From contig NZ_CABMQJ010000001.1 in assembly GCF_902388705.1 (NCBI RefSeq), positions 1 to 64,000 on the forward strand: a stretch of 64,000 nucleotides of DNA, given 5' to 3'. Made by a program: the position numbers and the translations under genes. This document shows, piece after piece, positions 59,291 through 64,000 of this stretch. Below the pieces are notes generated by a model that was given only the letters and a program-made list of their open reading frames with translations, did not search any database and was not told the origin of the DNA. Positions within the stretch are counted from its first letter, which is position 1. Each line of letters opens with the position of its first letter. This DNA is from an uncultured Alistipes sp. (GTDB lineage Bacteria; Bacteroidota; Bacteroidia; Bacteroidales; Rikenellaceae).

Positions 59291-59656
59291 ATGAATATCG
59301 TGTTGTATGGAGTTCCGGCGGCTATGGCCGGAAAAATCGCCGGAAAATACGGCTTGAAACTGGTAAATTCACCCGATAAGTTCCGACCGTCGGGTTCCCT
59401 GGTACTCGTCCCGCCGATGGGCACTCCGCGGCATCTGCTTGCGTTCTACAACGCCATGCTGCGCCATGAGGACGATGTCGATGCCGTCATTATCTGCGGT
59501 ATCGAGTCCTGCGAGGCCGCCAGCACGGTGCAGTACTGTACGCCTCCGGGAAAATTCTTTTCGCTGAACGGCGAACTGGAAAACGAAGAACTGCTTTCGG
59601 AACTGTGCCTGATTATCGACTCCATCTTCTCGGAGGGCAACCAGCTCAATGTGTGA
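59291..59656 (+). CDS. Orphan small protein downstream of the B12 riboswitch
   Basis: A 121-residue soluble protein: MNIVLYGVPAAMAGKIAGKY at the start, a central VPPMGTPRHLLAFYNAMLRHEDDVDAVIICGIESCEAA, and an acidic end. I know no family for it. Two Cys close together (CGIESC) and a third (QYC) could bind a metal. Position suggests control by cobalamin and by the three-way-junction element. The start is the ATG after an A-rich tract; an upstream in-frame ATG at 59255 lies inside the terminator. Confidence 0.7.
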   Translation: MNIVLYGVPAAMAGKIAGKYGLKLVNSPDKFRPSGSLVLVPPMGTPRHLLAFYNAMLRHEDDVDAVIICGIESCEAASTVQYCTPPGKFFSLNGELENEELLSELCLIIDSIFSEGNQLNV

Positions 59657-59691
59657 GGCGGAGTGCCGAGCGGACATTTTTTTGACCGAAG

Positions 59692-59724
59692 TAGAGCCGG
59701 CCTGAACGGGCCGGCTCTACTTTG
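59692..59724. terminator. Terminator between orphan gene and methyltransferase
   Basis: TAGAGCCGGCC and GGCCGGCTCTA pair around six bases; a short T tract follows on the plus strand. Confidence 0.6.
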
Positions 59725-59780
59725 CTTTCCGGACGGGGCGCCTTGCCCCGTTTCTTATTTGTCCCGGCTTTTCGGGTGCG

Positions 59781-60545
59781 TTATTTTTCCGCGATATAGA
59801 ACAGGTCGAAACTGTCGTCCGTCACCGGGCCGATGCTGTAATCGTCCATGCGAATCGAGGTCGTGAGGTCGGTGTTGGCTTTCAGTAATTTGCGGCGGTT
59901 TATCCGGTTGAGGATGTCGTACGGAACCTGGAGCAGGCGGCGGGGCAGGCGGTGCTGCAGGTCGAGGAGGTCGAAGCGTGTGATGCGCTCTACGCTGCGG
60001 CGGTTCTGCGCATAATAGGCCATGACTTTTTCATTGCCCCGTACCCCGAGTGCCTCGACCGACGAAAATTCGCTTTCCAGCAGGCTGCGCAACTCCCCGG
60101 CCGTGTATTCGCGTACGTGCCACGGGTTGCGGGTGAGCGACATCGGGGCGTTGGGCGTCGTCACGATAAACTTCCCGCCCGGCCGCAGTACGCGTTTTAC
60201 CTCGTGCACCAGTTCGACATCCTGTTTTATGTGTTCGATGACCTGAAACGAAATCACGTAATCGAAACTGTCGGCTGCGAAGGGCAGCGGCGGCACTTCG
60301 GCCCGGTGGAATTCTACGTTCGGGAGTCGGAACAACTCCTGCGAGGGGGCGAATTTGTCGACGGTGATGAATCTTCGGGCGTGGGGTGCAGCCACTTCGA
60401 TGCCGTATCCGGCTCCCGTGCCGATTTCCAGCACGTCGCCGCCGATACGCTCCGCCGCCGCATGGTAGGCCAGCAGCGAACGCTGGAATACAAAATTGTC
60501 GGACGCTTCCCTCGAAACCCGTTCCGCCGTAGTTATCCTGGACAT
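59781..60545 (-). CDS. Class I SAM-dependent methyltransferase
   Basis: A 254-residue enzyme. The SAM-binding motif is GGDVLEIGTGAGYGIEVAAPHA, with post I ITVDKF, and the middle FDYVISFQVIEHIKQDVELVHEVKRVLRPGGKFIVTTPN is of the methyltransferase-11/23 type. The substrate is unknown. It starts two bases after CvfB, in one operon. Confidence 0.9.
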   Translation of the reverse strand: MSRITTAERVSREASDNFVFQRSLLAYHAAAERIGGDVLEIGTGAGYGIEVAAPHARRFITVDKFAPSQELFRLPNVEFHRAEVPPLPFAADSFDYVISFQVIEHIKQDVELVHEVKRVLRPGGKFIVTTPNAPMSLTRNPWHVREYTAGELRSLLESEFSSVEALGVRGNEKVMAYYAQNRRSVERITRFDLLDLQHRLPRRLLQVPYDILNRINRRKLLKANTDLTTSIRMDDYSIGPVTDDSFDLFYIAEK

Positions 60546-60547
60546 CG

Positions 60548-61384
60548 TTATCGCTTTATCTTTATTCCTTCATCCCCGATTTCGACGGCCCCGCGCTTGA
60601 GCAGCATGCCCAGCGAGCGTTTGAAGACTTTCTTGCTCATCTGCGTCAGCCGGTTGACCTGCTCCGGGGCGCTGTCGTCGTTCAGCGGCAGGAAGCCGCC
60701 GTTGTCGCGCACGAGTTGCAGCAAAACCTCTGCCGAATCTTTTACCTGTGCATATCCCTCCTGCTGGAGGCTTACGTCGATGCGGTTGTCCTCGGTGATT
60801 TTGCGGACATATCCTTTCATGCGGTCGCCGATGGCTATCGGGCGGAACACCTGGTTGCGGTAGAGCATGCCCCAATGGCGGTTGTCGACAATCACGCGGA
60901 ATCCGATCGGACTTTCCGAGGCTACGAGCAGGTCGACCTCCTGACGGGGCTCGACCGTGACGAGGTCGTTGTTGATGAATCCCTTGAGTTTGGTGGTCGC
61001 GACGCAGCGGCCCGTAACATTGTCTTCGTAGAGGTAGACGATATAGCTGCGTCCGGCGATGATGCCGCCCTGCTGGTTGCGGTTCGGCAGGAAAAGGTCT
61101 TTGCCCTGCAGGCCCCAGTCGAGGAATGCTCCGTGCACCGTTTTGTCCACGACGCGCAGGTATCCCGCCTCGCCGGCGCGGAGCAGCGGCGTTTCGGTCG
61201 TCGCCACGAGCCGGTCTTCCGAATCGTGGTAGACGAAAACCTCCTTTTCGTCGCCGGGTTTGTCCGTCAGGGAGGTGTAGCGGTTGGGCAGCAGAACCTC
61301 GTTCTGCTCCTCGTCCGCGAGGTATACGCCGTAGTCCGAAACACGGCTTACGGTAAGTTTCTGGATGCGTCCTGCTTTGAGCAT
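60548..61384 (-). CDS. CvfB-family S1 RNA-binding protein
   Basis: A 278-residue protein with tandem S1-like OB folds (LTVSRVSDYGVYLADEEQNEVLLPNRY and VDKTVHGAFLDWGLQGKDLFLPNRNQQGG) and a winged-helix C-terminus (LTQMSKKVFKRSLGMLLKRGAVEIGDEGIKI). CvfB proteins bind RNA and affect virulence gene expression in staphylococci; the role here is unknown. A -7 box lies 28 bases upstream. Confidence 0.9.
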   Translation of the reverse strand: MLKAGRIQKLTVSRVSDYGVYLADEEQNEVLLPNRYTSLTDKPGDEKEVFVYHDSEDRLVATTETPLLRAGEAGYLRVVDKTVHGAFLDWGLQGKDLFLPNRNQQGGIIAGRSYIVYLYEDNVTGRCVATTKLKGFINNDLVTVEPRQEVDLLVASESPIGFRVIVDNRHWGMLYRNQVFRPIAIGDRMKGYVRKITEDNRIDVSLQQEGYAQVKDSAEVLLQLVRDNGGFLPLNDDSAPEQVNRLTQMSKKVFKRSLGMLLKRGAVEIGDEGIKIKR

Positions 61385-61705
61385 AATGTCGTTTGTCGGA
61401 ATTGACCGCCTGCAAAAGTACGTTTAATTTCGCGGGATTGCAACTTTCGCGGGCAAGTTCTCGCCGTGCATGCCGGCAGCCGCGCACCCGGAATCCGTAC
61501 GCCTCCTGCCCGGATTATATACCGGCCCGACAGGCCGCCGGCCAATCTGCCGCGGGATACTCCGGGCGGCGGCGGGCCGCGGCCGTATTTCCGCCGCAGG
61601 AGAATGGAGGCGGATTGTTCGCCGTTGCTGTCCCCTTTGTCCTCCGGTTTTTTGGCGTTTGCGGAAAAAACGCTAACTTTCGAAAACTAACCGAATCTCC
61701 CGATC
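61385..61705. other. Intergenic region before the CocE-type hydrolase
   Basis: These 321 bases are GC-rich in the middle and hold the leftward -7 box for CvfB. A weak rightward box TAACTTTC near 61674 may serve the hydrolase. I see no gene. Confidence 0.5.
61413..61420 (-). promoter_or_regulatory. -7 box for CvfB-methyltransferase operon
   Basis: TACTTTTG on the minus strand, 28 bases upstream of the ATG at 61384. Confidence 0.6.
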
Positions 61706-63532
61706 ATGAAATTACGCGGATTTTTCGCACTCCTGCTTGCAGGACTGCTTGCCGTCGCTGCGGCATACGGACAGCCTGTCGGCGAACTTTACCACAAAGC
61801 CGAGTACCGCATCGCCATGCGCGACAGCATAAGGCTCTATACGGCGGTCTATTCCCCCAGGACGGCGTCCGGTAAGGCGCCCGTCATTATTTTCCGCACG
61901 CCTTACGGCTGCGGCCCTTACGGCGAGGGGCAGTTTCCGCGGAATTTCGAGAAAGGCTACATGCGCAGTTACGTCGACCGCGGCTATATCATCGTCATGC
62001 AGGATGTCCGGGGCCGTTATATGAGCGAGGGGGAGTTCGAGCATGTCCGTCCGGCGGGTTCGGGCGAAACCGACGAAACGACCGACAGCTACGACACGGT
62101 CGACTGGCTGGTGAAACACGTCGCGGGCAACAACGGACGCGTGGGATTCGCCGGGTGCTCCTATCCGGGGTTCTATGCCATGATGGGCGGCCTGTGCGGC
62201 CATCCGGCCGTGAAAGCCGTTTCGCCGCAGGCCCCCGTCACCGACTGGTTCATGGGCGACGACGTGCATCACAACGGCGTGCTGATGCTCACCGATTCCT
62301 ATCGCTTCTTAAGCGGTATGAACACGCCGCCCGACCGGGTTCCGGCCGAAAAGATGCCCTCCATGTCGAAGCAGACGCTGCCCGACGAGCGCACGTTTTT
62401 CCTGGAGCATACGACGCTCGCGGAGCTTACCGCACTGCTGAAACCCAACGCGTTCTGGGAGCAGATGTCCGCACATCCCGATTACGATGCGTGGTGGCAG
62501 GAGCGCGACCTGCGCCGTGCCTGCTACAATGTCCAGCCTGCGGTGCTCGTCGTCGGCGGAACGTTCGACGCCGAGGATTGTTTCGGCGCGTGGAACCTCT
62601 ACCGGGCCCTTGTGCGGCAAAGCCCCGCAACACCCTGCCATCTGGTCGTAGGCCCGTGGGCGCATGGAGCGTGGCGTAACGGCGGACAAACGCTCGGGGC
62701 GTTCGATTTCGGCAGGGATGCATCGTGGGAATACTATATGGAGCATTTCGAGGCGCCGTTCTTCGACCATTACCTGAAAGACGGGAATCCGGACGAAGCG
62801 GCTCCGCTGCCTGCCGCTGCGGTGTTCACTTCGGGCGACAACCGCTGGCATACGTTCGACCGCTGGCTGCCGCGCAGTGCGGAAAAACTGACGCTTTACC
62901 TCACGGAAAACGGGGGCCTCGATACCCGCCGTCCGACGGCCAAAAACTCGGCGACCGCATATACCTCCGACCCGTCCGACCCCGTGCCTTATGTCGAAAC
63001 GTCGGCTGTGCGCCGCCCCAAAGAGTATATGGTCGCCGACCAGCGTTTCCTGTCCGGGCGGCCCGACGTGCTGACGTTCGTTAGCGAGCCTCTCGAAGAG
63101 GATATGACACTCGTCGGCCCGGTCGATGCGGGATTGGAAGTGATGCTCTCGACCACCGACGCCGATTTGGTCGTCAAGCTGATCGACGTTTTCCCCGATG
63201 ACGACCCGATGCCCGGGTACCGGATGCTCGTGCGCGGCGATGTGATGCGGGGACGCTACCGCGAGGGTTTCCCGCGACCGAAAGCTTTTACACCGGGTGC
63301 GCCTGCCGGAGTGCCGTTCCGCATGACCGACATTGCGCATACGTTCCGTGCCGGCCACCGGATTATGGTTCAGGTGCAAAGCACCTGGTTTCCGCTTGCC
63401 GAACGCAATCCCCAGCAGTTCGTCGATGTGTGGAATTGTTCGGCGTCCGATTTCGTGCCCTGCCGGGTGTCGGTGCTGCACCAGCGCGGCAATGCCTCCT
63501 CACTTACCGTCTGGCGGCTCGGTGCGCGCTGA
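61706..63532 (+). CDS. CocE/NonD-family hydrolase (X-Pro dipeptidyl-peptidase-like)
   Basis: A 608-residue protein with a signal peptide (LRGFFALLLAGLLAVAAAYG). The alpha/beta-hydrolase nucleophile is in VGFAGCSYPGFYAMMGG, the acid near FDAEDCFGAW and the His in VGPWAHGAWRNG, all as in CocE. The C-terminal jelly-roll (PDVLTFVSEPLEEDMTLVGPVDAGL and later) is the X-Pro dipeptidyl-peptidase C domain. It likely hydrolyses peptides or esters in the periplasm. Confidence 0.92.
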   Translation: MKLRGFFALLLAGLLAVAAAYGQPVGELYHKAEYRIAMRDSIRLYTAVYSPRTASGKAPVIIFRTPYGCGPYGEGQFPRNFEKGYMRSYVDRGYIIVMQDVRGRYMSEGEFEHVRPAGSGETDETTDSYDTVDWLVKHVAGNNGRVGFAGCSYPGFYAMMGGLCGHPAVKAVSPQAPVTDWFMGDDVHHNGVLMLTDSYRFLSGMNTPPDRVPAEKMPSMSKQTLPDERTFFLEHTTLAELTALLKPNAFWEQMSAHPDYDAWWQERDLRRACYNVQPAVLVVGGTFDAEDCFGAWNLYRALVRQSPATPCHLVVGPWAHGAWRNGGQTLGAFDFGRDASWEYYMEHFEAPFFDHYLKDGNPDEAAPLPAAAVFTSGDNRWHTFDRWLPRSAEKLTLYLTENGGLDTRRPTAKNSATAYTSDPSDPVPYVETSAVRRPKEYMVADQRFLSGRPDVLTFVSEPLEEDMTLVGPVDAGLEVMLSTTDADLVVKLIDVFPDDDPMPGYRMLVRGDVMRGRYREGFPRPKAFTPGAPAGVPFRMTDIAHTFRAGHRIMVQVQSTWFPLAERNPQQFVDVWNCSASDFVPCRVSVLHQRGNASSLTVWRLGAR

Positions 63533-63614
63533 TGCGCCCTGCGCCCGGCCGCCTGCCGGTGTCGCACACCCGCACGATGCTTTCCGCCGGTGCGGAGTTT
63601 TTGCCCCGAATTTG

Positions 63615-63646
63615 CGGGATGTCTTACAAGGCATCCCGATTTTTTG
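63615..63646 (+). terminator. Terminator of the CocE-type gene
   Basis: CGGGATG and CATCCCG pair around a ten-base loop and are followed by a T run. Confidence 0.75.
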
Positions 63647-63678
63647 TTCCGGGATGCATGGACTGTAAGAAAATTTTA

Positions 63679-63686
63679 TATATTTG
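63679..63686 (+). promoter_or_regulatory. -7 box for the nitrilase gene
   Basis: TATATTTG, 19 bases before the ATG at 63706. Confidence 0.6.
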
Positions 63687-63705
63687 CTTATAAAAGGTAA
63701 GTTTT

Positions 63706-64000
63706 ATGAAAATACGCGTAGCAATCTGCCAGGTCGATATGGAGTGGGAGCACACTGCCCGGAACCTGGAACGTCTGGAACCGATCGTCGCAGCGGCCGA
63801 TGCAGAGGTCGCTGTGTTGCCCGAAATGTTCGCCACGGGTTTCAAACTGCGTCCGGCACGGGTCGCGGAACCCGCCGACGGACTGGTCGCCACGACCATG
63901 CGGCGCTGGGCGGCGCAATACGGCAAAGCCGTCGTCGGCAGCGTCGTCGTCATGGAAGACGGTGCGTATCGCAACCGGATGTTCTTCGTAAAGCCCACGG
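63706..64000 (+). CDS. Nitrilase/omega-amidase-family protein, N-terminal part
   Basis: The frame runs off the window after 98 residues. MKIRVAICQVDMEWEHTARNLERLE and the catalytic Glu in VAVLPEMFATGF are the start of carbon-nitrogen hydrolases; FATGF is typical of the omega-amidase (Nit2/YafV) branch, which hydrolyses alpha-ketoglutaramate. The Lys and Cys of the triad lie outside. Confidence 0.88.
   Translation, partial: MKIRVAICQVDMEWEHTARNLERLEPIVAAADAEVAVLPEMFATGFKLRPARVAEPADGLVATTMRRWAAQYGKAVVGSVVVMEDGAYRNRMFFVKPT

Noticed and set aside
1..64000. CRISPR arrays, insertion sequences, integrases, rRNA
   Set aside because: No regularly spaced repeats, transposase or integrase motifs or rRNA signatures were seen.

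Overview
This window is a piece of a Bacteroidota chromosome, most likely Alistipes or a close Rikenellaceae relative. I infer this from the high GC, the many promoters with the Bacteroidota -7 box TAnnTTTG (TATATTTG, TATCTTTG, TAACTTTG, TACTTTTG), families typical of the phylum (DUF4199, DUF4293, DUF4294, DUF5689, BACON lipoproteins, fimbrillin), lipoproteins with acidic export signals after the lipid-anchored Cys, and the long form of NusB. The phylum is well supported; the genus is a guess.

Layout. 1-7.6 kb: end of a TolC-type efflux protein, OsmC, a sensor kinase split by a nine-base G tract, and a translationally coupled TPR/outer-membrane-barrel pair. 7.7-12.9 kb: DUF2089 and Yip1-like pair, SRP RNA (ffs) divergent from mltG, a YciO-like protein, and a DUF4199/GT2/DUF4293 cluster. 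13.0-22.2 kb: five genes on one strand coding for a surface lipoprotein, a NUC1-type nuclease lipoprotein, an exported endonuclease/exonuclease/phosphatase, a TonB-dependent receptor and a second lipoprotein. I read this as an extracellular nucleic-acid degradation and uptake locus. It is the strongest candidate here for a little-described system. 22.4-33.2 kb: LTA-synthase-like enzyme, M16 peptidase, a DUF2975/XRE pair, fimbrillin, acyl-ACP thioesterase, ferritin and a glycosyltransferase. 33.2-45 kb: MFS, TPR protein, era, nitroreductase, S41 peptidase, a large repeat lipoprotein related to the one at 13 kb, and ffh. 45-55.9 kb: barrel protein, DUF4294, thioesterase, VanW, NhaD, tRNA-Gln, small stress-type proteins, yajC-DUF1573-nusB, a BaiN-like flavoprotein, PduO-type adenosyltransferase and DUF2795. 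55.9-58.0 kb: a lower-GC type II restriction-modification island with a controller (C) protein. 58.0-64 kb: DUF2284, a cobalamin riboswitch followed by a three-way-junction RNA terminator and an orphan gene, a methyltransferase, CvfB, CocE-type hydrolase and a nitrilase cut by the window end.

Cross-cutting signals. Five G/C homopolymers of exactly nine bases occur (2463, 27668, 31926, 42860, 50746). One splits the sensor kinase, one lies in a surface lipoprotein gene and one sits where a ribosome binding site should be, so phase variation by slippage is plausible; sequencing error in homopolymers is the competing explanation. Several promoters lie so close to the start codon (5-7 bases after the -7 box) that the transcripts should be leaderless. 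All assignments come from reading the sequence by eye; no database search was run.
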